The translations under genes and the position numbers were made by a program. From Thermoplasmata archaeon (GTDB lineage Archaea; Thermoplasmatota; Thermoplasmata; Thermoplasmatales; Thermoplasmataceae), in the NCBI GenBank assembly GCA_021797295.1, contig JAKAAA010000030.1:1-11975 (forward strand): DNA of 11,975 bases. Reading direction: 5' to 3'. Below the pieces are notes generated by a model that was not told the origin of the DNA, ran no database searches, and was given only the letters and a program-made list of their open reading frames with translations. Shown in pieces: positions 1-6,813 of the stretch; position 1 is the first letter of the stretch, and each line of letters starts with the position of its first letter.

Positions 1-219
1 CTGATTATTTAAATCGTTCTTCTGTTTTATTGTTGATATCCTTGCATATATTACTGTTTTCCTTTTAACATCCCTATTCAATAATTTATAAACATCCTCA
101 TCATTGTAATCATAGAAGCCATTGGGCATAACTCTAAATCTTATTTTTCCTGTTGAAGCATAGACGTGTAGTGTTTTTCTGGAAATTCTTAATAGGTTTA
201 ATACCTCATTCGCCTTCAT
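1..219 (-). CDS. tnpA: IS607-family transposase TnpA (serine recombinase), N-terminal part, cut by window edge
   Basis: This is the start of a serine recombinase that moves IS607-type insertion sequences; 73 codons lie in the window and the gene continues to the left. The translation opens with a MerR-like helix-turn-helix (about residues 1-50: MKANEVLNLLRISRKTLHVY, then a YDYNDEDVYKLL segment). It then enters the resolvase catalytic domain at VIYARISTIKQKNDL, where the Ser of ARIS is the expected nucleophile. The HTH-before-resolvase order is the mark of IS607 TnpA; ordinary resolvases have the reverse order. ATG at 219 is chosen because a TATA box is centred about 27 nt upstream; an in-frame ATG at 231 would add MLLT. 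A tnpB gene would be expected beyond position 1 but cannot be seen. The element end should lie just upstream of the gene, next to the broken ATPase gene. Confidence 0.88.
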   Translation of the reverse strand, partial: MKANEVLNLLRISRKTLHVYASTGKIRFRVMPNGFYDYNDEDVYKLLNRDVKRKTVIYARISTIKQKNDLNNQ

Positions 220-238
220 AGTTAATAACATAATACAT

Positions 239-252
239 TATTTATATAAATA
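239..252 (-). promoter_or_regulatory. TATA box for tnpA
   Basis: On the minus strand CTATTTATATAAAT is a close match to the archaeal TATA box. It is centred near 246, about 27 nt before ATG 219, so the mRNA would be leaderless. It sits inside or at the edge of the presumed IS607 end. Confidence 0.5.
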
Positions 253-281
253 GTTAGTGGAATTATGGATTATATAAATTT

Positions 282-1199
282 TTGAATATTGGTATCTATG
301 ATGCGATCAGGATGTATTCAATATTTGGTGGATCCCCCCAGTTTCACAAATATTTTCATATAAATAATCTCAGAAACGTTGAGGCAATGATACGAAGTAT
401 TTTCCTGGACAGTAACAGTGTATTTGTGTTCGAGCCAAGGGATTTTATAACAGAGGAATTTGGACGGAGATCGCAAACTTACTTCTCCATACTGTATGCA
501 ATTTCAACAGGACGCACAAAAGTATCGGATATTGCTTCTATTACAGATATCAAGGCCACATCCATGCAATCCTATTTATATGAATTGAAGGATATATTGA
601 ACCTGATAGTTTATGAATTACCTGTTACCAAAAAAAATAATAAAATCGATAAAAAAGGAATTTACAAATTAAGCGATAATTACATGGATTTCTGGTTCAG
701 CAAATTTTATCCAATTATAAATCAATTCGAGCTGGGAAATTATAATGGCGTGGTTAATTTATTAATAGAATCAATTGATTCAATCGTTCCACATAAATTC
801 GAAGAGATATGCAGGGAATTAATAGTGTATATGAATAATCAAAAACACAGCATTTTACCGTTCAGTATACAGCAAATTGGAAGATAGTGGGGAAAAAACA
901 ATTCGGGAATTGAAGGTAAAAATCAGGAAGAAATAGATATTGCAGCTTTGAATGAGGATAAGAAAAGTGTAATATTCGGAGAATGTAAATGGACTAACAG
1001 GCCAGTGGATGTTCCGGTGTATGATGACCTTAAAAGAAAGTCGGCAAGTGTACAGTGGAATAATGATAACAGAAATGAATATTTTATACTATTCAGCAAA
1101 TCCGGTTTTACTGATAAATTGAAAGATATTGCAGAACAGGATAAAGTATTATTATTTGACCTGAAGAAAATTGAAGATATATTGAGGAATACAGAGTAA
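282..1199 (+). pseudogene. Archaeal ATPase (DUF234 family), 5'-truncated and with an internal TAG stop
   Basis: This is a remnant of the archaeal STAND-like ATPase family (Arch_ATPase plus C-terminal DUF234), whose cellular role is poorly known. What remains is the C-terminal half. YSIFGGSP (residues 12-19) begins the post-ATPase region, followed by a winged-helix stretch (TYFSILYAIS, KKGIYKLSDNYMDFWF) and FEEICREL. The in-frame TAG at 885-887 follows IGR; the same frame then continues WGKNNSG, EIDIAALN, FGECKW, EYFILFSKSGFT and LLFDLKKI to the TAA at 1197-1199. The family usually reads IGRWWG or similar here, so TAG is most simply a mutated TGG. EIDI and ECK match the PD-(D/E)XK-type core proposed for DUF234, which the stop cuts off. 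Walker A and B motifs are absent: upstream the frame closes at a TAG (255-257) and is then replaced by IS607 sequence. Family membership is strong; a short functional product is unlikely. Confidence 0.85.
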
Positions 1200-1253
1200 T
1201 AGAATGAAATTGATTGCTTTAGATTTATGGACTTCGGAGAATAAGGCTAAAAC

Positions 1254-1290
1254 CTTTAAAAATATGTTTATTTAAGTCATAAATTACATA
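1254..1290 (+). promoter_or_regulatory. Probable promoter region of the NDH-2-like gene
   Basis: Two TATA-like boxes are present: CTTTAAAAATAT (about 1254-1265) and CATAAATTACAT (about 1279-1290). The second is about 29 nt before ATG 1314, fitting the leaderless pattern of neighbouring genes. The first is the closer consensus match but would leave a leader of roughly 28 nt without a ribosome binding site. Which one is used is undecided. Confidence 0.35.
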
Positions 1291-1313
1291 TATCTATTAC
1301 TGATTGGATTTTT

Positions 1314-2321
1314 ATGGCTGGCAATGTGTTTATCCTCGGGGCAGGTCTTTCCGGAATATATTCCAAGATGCAGAATCCACAATCTATATTAATCGATAAA
1401 TCAAAATATCTTACTATATCTACCAGATTGGTCAACGTTGTGAATAGCACAGATAAAAGCTACGCATATAAGCAGAGGCCTGTAGATAGAAATGAGACTG
1501 TAATGGATATTGATTTTGCAAACAGGCTGATTGTAACAGATAGGGGAAATATATCCTATGGAAAGTTGATCATTGCCTTAGGACATAACCAGGCGATAAA
1601 AACCATAGAGGGGAGTCAGTTCCTTCATAAACTGGAAACAATAGAAGATGCATTAAGTTTAAAAGAACTTATCAGAAAGGCGGAAAACATCACAATCGTC
1701 GGCGGTAGCTATCTTGGCGTTGAACTGGCATCCATAATGCCTGGAAAGAATGTTGCAGTAATTGAGTCCGGAACAAGAATTCTTAAAAGTGGTCCAGAAA
1801 GTGCTTCCATTTATGTATCAGAGTATTTGAAAAATACCGGCGTAAATATTGTCACAGGCGCTACAGTGCAGGAAGTCAAAAGTAGTTCGGTATTGCTTTC
1901 TGACAGGGAAATTAAATCTGATTTAACTGTATATGCAGGTGGAATTTCTGGAAATCCATTGATTGAAAATCTGGGAATAAAATCAGAAAATTCAAGAATA
2001 ATTGTGAATAAATATTTGCAATCGGTTGATTATGATGATGTATATGCCTGTGGAGATTCTATGAAAATTGAGGGAAAGAATTTCCCTATGACTGCATTTA
2101 TAGCCAGGAAATCTGGAACTATTGCAATGAGAAATGCTACAGGCTCCCGGGTAGAATTCAATGATTATAGGAGTGGAAATATACTGAGTTTAAATGGAAA
2201 GTACATAATGGTAAAGGAAAACAGCTTCAGCAAGGGTCCATTTACCGGCATCATAAAGAAATATGTTAATGGAAAAACTGAAAAAACACTGGAAAAATTA
2301 AATCAAATAATCAGAACATAA
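1314..2321 (+). CDS. NAD(P)/FAD-dependent oxidoreductase, NDH-2-like
   Basis: A 335-residue two-dinucleotide-binding flavoprotein. The FAD Rossmann motif is ILGAGLSG (residues 7-14), followed by the strand motif LIIALGH (85-91). A second Rossmann motif, IVGGSYLGVELA (128-139), binds NAD(P)H; its following strand ends in VIESG with an acidic residue (E151), which favours NADH. VYACGDS (243-249) is the usual C-terminal FAD contact. No redox-active CxxC is present, so it is not a thioredoxin or disulfide reductase; the overall pattern fits type II NADH dehydrogenases and sulfide:quinone reductase relatives. SQR-type catalytic cysteines are missing: the only Cys I see is C246, in the FAD motif. 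It is shorter than typical NDH-2 (about 400 residues) and has no obvious hydrophobic C-terminal anchor, ending in a basic tail (IIKKYVNGKTEKT). Quinone reduction at the membrane is therefore an inference. It converges with the MFS gene 10 bp downstream. Confidence 0.8.
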   Translation: MAGNVFILGAGLSGIYSKMQNPQSILIDKSKYLTISTRLVNVVNSTDKSYAYKQRPVDRNETVMDIDFANRLIVTDRGNISYGKLIIALGHNQAIKTIEGSQFLHKLETIEDALSLKELIRKAENITIVGGSYLGVELASIMPGKNVAVIESGTRILKSGPESASIYVSEYLKNTGVNIVTGATVQEVKSSSVLLSDREIKSDLTVYAGGISGNPLIENLGIKSENSRIIVNKYLQSVDYDDVYACGDSMKIEGKNFPMTAFIARKSGTIAMRNATGSRVEFNDYRSGNILSLNGKYIMVKENSFSKGPFTGIIKKYVNGKTEKTLEKLNQIIRT

Positions 2322-2331
2322 TAAATTTGTA

Positions 2332-3513
2332 TTAATTTTTAAAATCCTCCTTGATAATCAGTAATCCCATAAACACTGATAGCAAAATAAAAGCTATGCC
2401 GTAATATAGAATACCATGAAAAAGCCCTGTTATTTTATCCAGTAACCCCAGAAGGATTACAGGGAGCCCGACACCTATGTATATGATAATATAATAATTG
2501 GCAAGCGTGTCGCCTGTTTTCTCCGGTGGGGAAATCGCCTTTATTTCCCTGGTTGCACCAGTAAATGAGAATCCCTGCCCGATACCGGCCAGTACAGTTC
2601 CAGCAACAAAAATATAGAGAGAATTTTTCATAATAGAAATGAGAATAAATATTACTGCAAATGCAATAAAAACCATACCTGAAAACATTGAACTTTTTAT
2701 TTTAAATCTCAGGGAAATAACCTGAAATACAGACGCCACACCCAGCATAAGAAACACAATAATGCCACCGATTGCTATATCATTTATTCCCGAAAGTTTA
2801 ATTATATATACAGGAGCCAGGGACATATAGAACGCAGTAATAGACCATGCAACAAATGCAGCAAAGGAACTCAACATGAAAGGCCTTATAACTTCCCTGT
2901 CAATAGAAGGAAAATGCAATTTCAATTCCGGATTCGCCCTTGATATATCCTTCAGAGGATACATTGCAATGGCAGGCAATATTACTAGAACAATAGAAAT
3001 TACATAAACCAATTTTAAAGGATATGACAAATACTGGGCCATTATTCCACCTATCAGAGGGCCCGTGGCAGTTCCCGCTGATGTTCCTATGGATGTAAGA
3101 ACAGCACCAGCTTTCCGGCTATATGAGAATAATAATGCACTAGCAGGTCCCGCAATAGCTCCGCTTGCCATACCCATAAAAGCACGTGCGAGGAAAAGCA
3201 TATATACATTTCTTGCGAGTAGAAATGATAATAATCCTATTAGCTCTATAATAACTCCTATAGTAATAGGCAGTTTTCTTCCGTATTTATCTGAATACTG
3301 GCCCCAGAATAGGAGTGATGGAATTAACAGAAAAACGTATATGGCGAAAATATCCGTGATAATGAATGGCCCGAAATGGTATTTCAAAGCATAGAGATCG
3401 TAAATAGGTGCTGTCACATTAGAGGCTGCCATTATGGAAAACAGCAAGAGAACTATAACTGCACTACCTGCTTTAAACCGTGAGCCCCCTGAATTATCCT
3501 GTTTGTATTCCAT
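2332..3513 (-). CDS. MFS transporter, probable drug/metabolite exporter
   Basis: A 393-residue integral membrane protein of the major facilitator superfamily with about 12 hydrophobic segments. After a short polar N-terminus (residues 1-14) the first membrane segment is AVIVLLLFSIM. The MFS motif A between helices 2 and 3 is GQYSDKYGRK (71-80), and RAFMGMASGAIAGPASALL (from 110) fits helix 4 of the proton-antiporter DHA1-like group. A long cytoplasmic loop (around ISRANPELKLHFPSIDRE) separates the two six-helix halves. It is divergently transcribed from an ArsR-type regulator with a 95-bp shared region, the usual layout of an efflux pump and its local repressor. The substrate cannot be read from the sequence. 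ATG 3513 is supported by a TATA box about 20 nt upstream. Confidence 0.85.
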   Translation of the reverse strand: MEYKQDNSGGSRFKAGSAVIVLLLFSIMAASNVTAPIYDLYALKYHFGPFIITDIFAIYVFLLIPSLLFWGQYSDKYGRKLPITIGVIIELIGLLSFLLARNVYMLFLARAFMGMASGAIAGPASALLFSYSRKAGAVLTSIGTSAGTATGPLIGGIMAQYLSYPLKLVYVISIVLVILPAIAMYPLKDISRANPELKLHFPSIDREVIRPFMLSSFAAFVAWSITAFYMSLAPVYIIKLSGINDIAIGGIIVFLMLGVASVFQVISLRFKIKSSMFSGMVFIAFAVIFILISIMKNSLYIFVAGTVLAGIGQGFSFTGATREIKAISPPEKTGDTLANYYIIIYIGVGLPVILLGLLDKITGLFHGILYYGIAFILLSVFMGLLIIKEDFKN

Positions 3514-3527
3514 TCAGGTTAATTTCC

Positions 3528-3588
3528 GGTTATAAATTAAGATGAATTATACATAATAAAAACCTTATGAATGGCAAAGTATATTAAT
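3528..3588. promoter_or_regulatory. Divergent promoter region between the MFS and ArsR genes
   Basis: On the minus strand TTAATTTATAACC (3528-3540) is a TATA box for the MFS gene. On the plus strand AGTATATTAATC (about 3579-3590) is a TATA box 25 nt before GTG 3609. Between and around them lies only a weak, imperfect dyad (TATAA...TTATA at 3531-3551), so no operator can be named with confidence. The closeness of the two boxes would let a single bound ArsR dimer affect both genes. Confidence 0.5.
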
Positions 3589-3608
3589 CAAATAAAATAT
3601 AATAAGAG

Positions 3609-4310
3609 GTGGACAATTACAATAACAATTCAGAACAAATCAATGAAATTCCAATGGATCGATTGTTCTACTGCCTATCAAACCCTGTAAGGCTGGAAAT
3701 AATAAAAATTCTTTCACATGGAATGAAAACAGTCATGGATATATCAGGATTCATGGTTCGATCACAGCCATCGGTATCGTCTCACTTAAAGATATTATCA
3801 GAATATGGTTTTGTTAATGAATTTCAGTATGGAAGAAAGGTATTTTATAAGATTATTCCGGAACAGGTTGAGTTTCTAACCACGTATCTTGACGATATGG
3901 CCGGAAATCATAAAATGTCTGTAGCGGTGAAACAATCTTTTAATAAGTCGTCTTTTTCTGAATGCAGAAGATGCTATGATCACCTGGCAGGTTCCCAGGG
4001 CGTTATGTTACTGAAAAAGCTCTTATTAAAAGGATGGCTAAAACAGATAAACGACAAACCGGAATATGACCTAACTGATGCAGGTGAAATCCATATGATC
4101 AAATTAGGTGTAAAAATACCTGTAAAAAGGAAACATGGAAGAATTTTTGCATATGGATGTAGAGACCTTACTGAAAAAGAATACCATCTGGGTGGTTCCC
4201 TTGGTTCAGAGCTTATGAAAGCACTGATAGCTGGGGAATTCATTTCTGTTCATGACGATTCCAGAATTATAACTGTACTAAAACCCATAGCGTACTGGAT
4301 TGACATATAA
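3609..4310 (+). CDS. ArsR-family winged-helix regulator, long form with C-terminal Cys-containing domain
   Basis: A 233-residue transcription factor. Residues 16-85 form an ArsR/SmtB winged helix (LSNPVRLEIIKIL, then recognition region SQPSVSSHLKILSEYGFV and wing QYGRKVFYKI). The C-terminal part carries the signature of the long bacterial ArsR family: ECRRCYDHLAG (118-127), YDLTDAGE (153-160), YGCRDLTEKEYHLGGSLGSELM (about 182-203). C119, C122 and C184 with H193 are candidate ligands or thiol sensors, though metal or redox sensing is inferred only. It probably represses the divergent MFS gene and itself. The GTG at 3609 is taken because a TATA box lies 25 nt upstream; GAGGTG overlaps this start. 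An ATG at 3654 (MDRLFYCLSN) would remove 15 polar residues and still leave the whole HTH, so the start is not certain. Confidence 0.82.
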   Translation: MDNYNNNSEQINEIPMDRLFYCLSNPVRLEIIKILSHGMKTVMDISGFMVRSQPSVSSHLKILSEYGFVNEFQYGRKVFYKIIPEQVEFLTTYLDDMAGNHKMSVAVKQSFNKSSFSECRRCYDHLAGSQGVMLLKKLLLKGWLKQINDKPEYDLTDAGEIHMIKLGVKIPVKRKHGRIFAYGCRDLTEKEYHLGGSLGSELMKALIAGEFISVHDDSRIITVLKPIAYWIDI

Positions 4311-4352
4311 AATCCAGAAATTTAAAATACAGGAGAAAATACAATTATTTTG

Positions 4353-5171
4353 TTAGAATTCCCGGTAAGCATATGCCATTGTTGTGTTTGAATATGATAT
4401 GTATTCATCTCCGGTTATAGCTATTATACCGCAACTCACTGCAAATGAGTCAACCTCTCTTTTCACTATTGTTTCAAGGCTTTGTTGCCCTATCTGCGAA
4501 TATATACTATATGATAGAAGGTTCCTGGCTATCTCCTCCCCTATTCCGGTGGCTACCACTGCACCTTTGTCTCCTGCGTATATTCCGGCACCTATTATTG
4601 GGGAATCACCAACCCTCCCCCTTAACATTGGAAATGCACCACCGGTTGAGACTGCAGCAGCAAATTTTCCATTTATTCTAACAACGGCACCAACTGTATC
4701 TCCGGTTTTTTTCTCAAGAAACTTGAACTTATCGGGCATCCCCGTCTTTCCAGTTTCCTCCATGAATTTTCTTAATCTTTCCATACTTCTTTCTGTTTGA
4801 GGATTGTAATATTCATGTCCCATCATTCTGGCAAATTCTGTTGCTCCATCACCAGAGAGCATTATATGTGGACTTTTAGTCATCACATCCCTTGCAACAA
4901 GAACGGGATTCTTCACATTTTCTATGCATATTACTGAACCAAATTCTCTGCCTGACATTACGGCAGCGTCCATCTGAATGCTTCCGTCTATTCTGGGAAC
5001 TGAACCTGTTCCTGCATTGAATAATAGATTATCCTCCATTGATATTACGGGGTTTATAACCATATTCAGGGGATTATTTTCAAATTTTATATTCTTAAGT
5101 ATGTCCTCAAGTACGCTATTCATGGAGTATGGGCTTCCCGCACCTCCGTGTATTAAAATTGCATTTTCCAT
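4353..5171 (-). CDS. Isoaspartyl peptidase / L-asparaginase (Ntn-hydrolase, type III)
   Basis: A 272-residue member of the plant-type asparaginase family, which hydrolyses L-asparagine and/or isoaspartyl dipeptides after self-cleavage of the precursor. The N-terminal half has ILIHGGAGS (5-13), LLFNAGTGSVP (49-59) and MDAAVMSG (67-74). The cleavage site and nucleophile lie in GDTVGAV, with T159 becoming the N-terminus of the beta chain. The beta chain shows STGG (176-179), GRVGDSPIIGAG (185-196; its Arg and Asp correspond to the carboxylate- and amino-group-binding residues of the family) and ATGIGEEI (207-214). It is slightly shorter than bacterial members (about 310-320), mainly in the linker before the cleavage site. 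Likely role: asparagine or damaged-peptide recycling in the cytoplasm. It stands as a single transcription unit. Confidence 0.88.
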   Translation of the reverse strand: MENAILIHGGAGSPYSMNSVLEDILKNIKFENNPLNMVINPVISMEDNLLFNAGTGSVPRIDGSIQMDAAVMSGREFGSVICIENVKNPVLVARDVMTKSPHIMLSGDGATEFARMMGHEYYNPQTERSMERLRKFMEETGKTGMPDKFKFLEKKTGDTVGAVVRINGKFAAAVSTGGAFPMLRGRVGDSPIIGAGIYAGDKGAVVATGIGEEIARNLLSYSIYSQIGQQSLETIVKREVDSFAVSCGIIAITGDEYISYSNTTMAYAYREF

Positions 5172-5189
5172 GGCAAGTAATGTAATGTA

Positions 5190-5203
5190 AAATAATTAAT
5201 TTA
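5190..5203 (-). promoter_or_regulatory. TATA box for the asparaginase gene
   Basis: The AT-only stretch read on the minus strand as AAATTAATTATTTT is centred about 26 nt before ATG 5171, which fits leaderless initiation. Base composition alone makes chance matches common here. Confidence 0.4.
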
Positions 5204-5394
5204 CGGATATACCAATATTCACACTAAAGCAATTTGTTGGAAAAATCAAATATAATAGCAATAAGAAAGGAACTGTGTATGCGTGACTCCTCTCTATGCT
5301 CGCCCGTGGAATTTCGCGCTTTATAGGTTAAAAAATTTAGGATATCATTTCCATTTATTTTTAGAAATATGTCCAATATAGTCCACGCATCTGG
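5204..5394. other. Intergenic segment with a GC-richer core, no gene recognised
   Basis: Between the asparaginase promoter and the end of the MHS transporter gene there is no convincing ORF. Positions about 5275-5325 are roughly half G+C, clearly above the surrounding intergenic DNA. One frame (5200-5286) reads QFVGKIKYNSNKKGTVYA before a stop; another continues VTPLYARPWNFALYRLKNL. These could be chance or the frameshifted remains of a gene. A run of A on the plus strand (5330-5335) gives a T-run downstream of the minus-strand transporter gene and may end its transcript. No tRNA cloverleaf or C/D box pair was found. Confidence 0.3.
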
Positions 5395-6660
5395 TTAGGT
5401 TGTATATGCTGAATCTTCCTCGAGGTTTAAATTATTCGTTTCGGCAGACTTAAATATTACACCAAGAGCTATCAAAATAAATAGTAAAGTAAAGACAGGA
5501 TATAAGATGTAATTAATACTGCCCAGAAAATCTGACACATATGGAGCAGGCCCCCCGATAAATGAATTACCATACTGATAACACGTTGAATTCCCTGAAT
5601 ACCTTACATTTGTCGGAAACATTTCAGATATCATTGCAGACATAGCCGTCGCTCCGAAACCATTTGCGGCTGAGAAAATGGATATAAATAGTACAAAATA
5701 ATAAAATCCCACTAAATAAATGGATGGGAATAGAACTATAAGTGCAAGTATATTTGCTCCGGCAATGACAATTCTTCTACCGATCTTATCAGATAATCTT
5801 CCACCCATAAAAACAAATATTATATTAACAATTCCAAAAATTGCAGACCCTATCAGACCCTGAAAAATGGTTATAGCCTTAGTTGATTCGAATAGAACGG
5901 GTAAGAGAGAAAATGCAAAATAAAAGAAATTGCCAAATGACCCGGCCAGCATTATGCCTGCAAGGACTTTTCTCCAGTGAAACTTGAAGAGTTCCTTTGC
6001 AGGTAGCTGTAGAATTTTATTTTCTCTCTTTTCATCAAGAAATACAGGCGTTTCTTTAACTTTCAGTCTTATGAAGACACCTACTACCAATATTACGAAA
6101 CTTGCTAGGAAAGGAATTCTCCAGCCGATGGAATACATAAAAGAAGCGGGAAGTAAATAAACAAGGGGTATAAATACTAATGTTCCCAGTATAAGTGCTA
6201 TCCCAACTGTTGACTGGATAAATGATGAATAAAAGCCCCTCCTAGTTTTGAATGTTTCCAGGGTTAGCAACATTGCACCTCCCCATTCACCACCAAGACC
6301 AAAACCCAGAACAAGCCTGAGTAAAACGAGCAACACTATTGCCATGTATCCTATACTGGCCTCAGAAGGTATGAGGCCTGTAAGGCCTGTTGATAAGCCC
6401 GAGATTAAAAGAGTTATGAGTAATATTTTTTTCCTTCCTATTTTATCACCGAAGTGACCGAAAACAAATGCCCCCACAGGTCTTGCGATGAATCCAAGCG
6501 CAAATGTCAACAATGTTAATAGTATAGCCTCAGAATAACTTACAAATGGATAAAATGCATGGGCAAGATACAGAGTACCTGAAGAAAAAATGAAAATGCC
6601 ATACCATTCTACTATTGTACCTATCATAGAAGCGGCTATTACATCCTGTTTTTCGTTCAT
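5395..6660 (-). CDS. MHS-family MFS transporter (metabolite:H+ symporter)
   Basis: A 421-residue transporter of the metabolite:H+ symporter group of the major facilitator superfamily (relatives carry shikimate, citrate, alpha-ketoglutarate, proline/betaine). Diagnostic motifs: IGTIVEWYGIFIF in the first helix (13-25), IARPVGAFVFGHFGDKIGRKK (58-78, motif A), GLGGEWGGAML (121-131), GWRIPFL (179-185) and VKETPVF (201-207), then GGRLSDKIGRR in the second half. About 12 membrane segments are seen. The open frame extends 38 codons upstream to 6774, but ATG 6660 is chosen because MNEKQDVIAAS directly precedes the first helix and a good TATA box lies about 27 nt upstream; the longer reading would put that promoter inside the gene. 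It lies downstream of the ALDH7 gene on the same strand but 153 bp away, with its own promoter. The substrate is likely an organic acid or amino-acid-like solute (inference). Confidence 0.85.
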   Translation of the reverse strand: MNEKQDVIAASMIGTIVEWYGIFIFSSGTLYLAHAFYPFVSYSEAILLTLLTFALGFIARPVGAFVFGHFGDKIGRKKILLITLLISGLSTGLTGLIPSEASIGYMAIVLLVLLRLVLGFGLGGEWGGAMLLTLETFKTRRGFYSSFIQSTVGIALILGTLVFIPLVYLLPASFMYSIGWRIPFLASFVILVVGVFIRLKVKETPVFLDEKRENKILQLPAKELFKFHWRKVLAGIMLAGSFGNFFYFAFSLLPVLFESTKAITIFQGLIGSAIFGIVNIIFVFMGGRLSDKIGRRIVIAGANILALIVLFPSIYLVGFYYFVLFISIFSAANGFGATAMSAMISEMFPTNVRYSGNSTCYQYGNSFIGGPAPYVSDFLGSINYILYPVFTLLFILIALGVIFKSAETNNLNLEEDSAYTT

Positions 6661-6680
6661 CTTGCTCTTACCATTTGGAT

Positions 6681-6693
6681 GCTTATAAATATT
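6681..6693 (-). promoter_or_regulatory. TATA box that decides the start of the MHS transporter
   Basis: On the minus strand AATATTTATAAGC is centred about 27 nt before ATG 6660. This is the standard distance for a leaderless archaeal transcript and supports the shorter 421-residue product. Confidence 0.6.
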
Positions 6694-6813
6694 TTGTTTT
6701 AAAAATGATTGAAATGAAGAAATAATAAATAAATATAAAATAATAATAGTAATTTTTATATCAATAAAGAGCAAAGAATGATATTAAATATTATAACCCA
6801 AGAAGATACTATT

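Noticed and set aside
885..887. Pyrrolysine or programmed read-through at the in-frame TAG
   Set aside because: The site corresponds to a Trp in the family, the gene is also 5'-truncated by the IS element, and no downstream stem-loop is apparent. A nonsense mutation in a dying gene is simpler.
3065..3394. Plus-strand frame of 109 codons inside the MFS gene
   Set aside because: It is antisense to the conserved motif A/helix 4 region of a clear transporter; composition is that of a shadow frame.
5275..5325. Possible tRNA in the GC-richer island
   Set aside because: No acceptor-stem pairing, no GGTTCRANNCC T-arm and no anticodon arm could be built on either strand.
6661..6774. N-terminal extension of 38 residues for the MHS transporter
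   Set aside because: It contains the TATA box placed correctly for ATG 6660, and the family normally starts shortly before the first helix.
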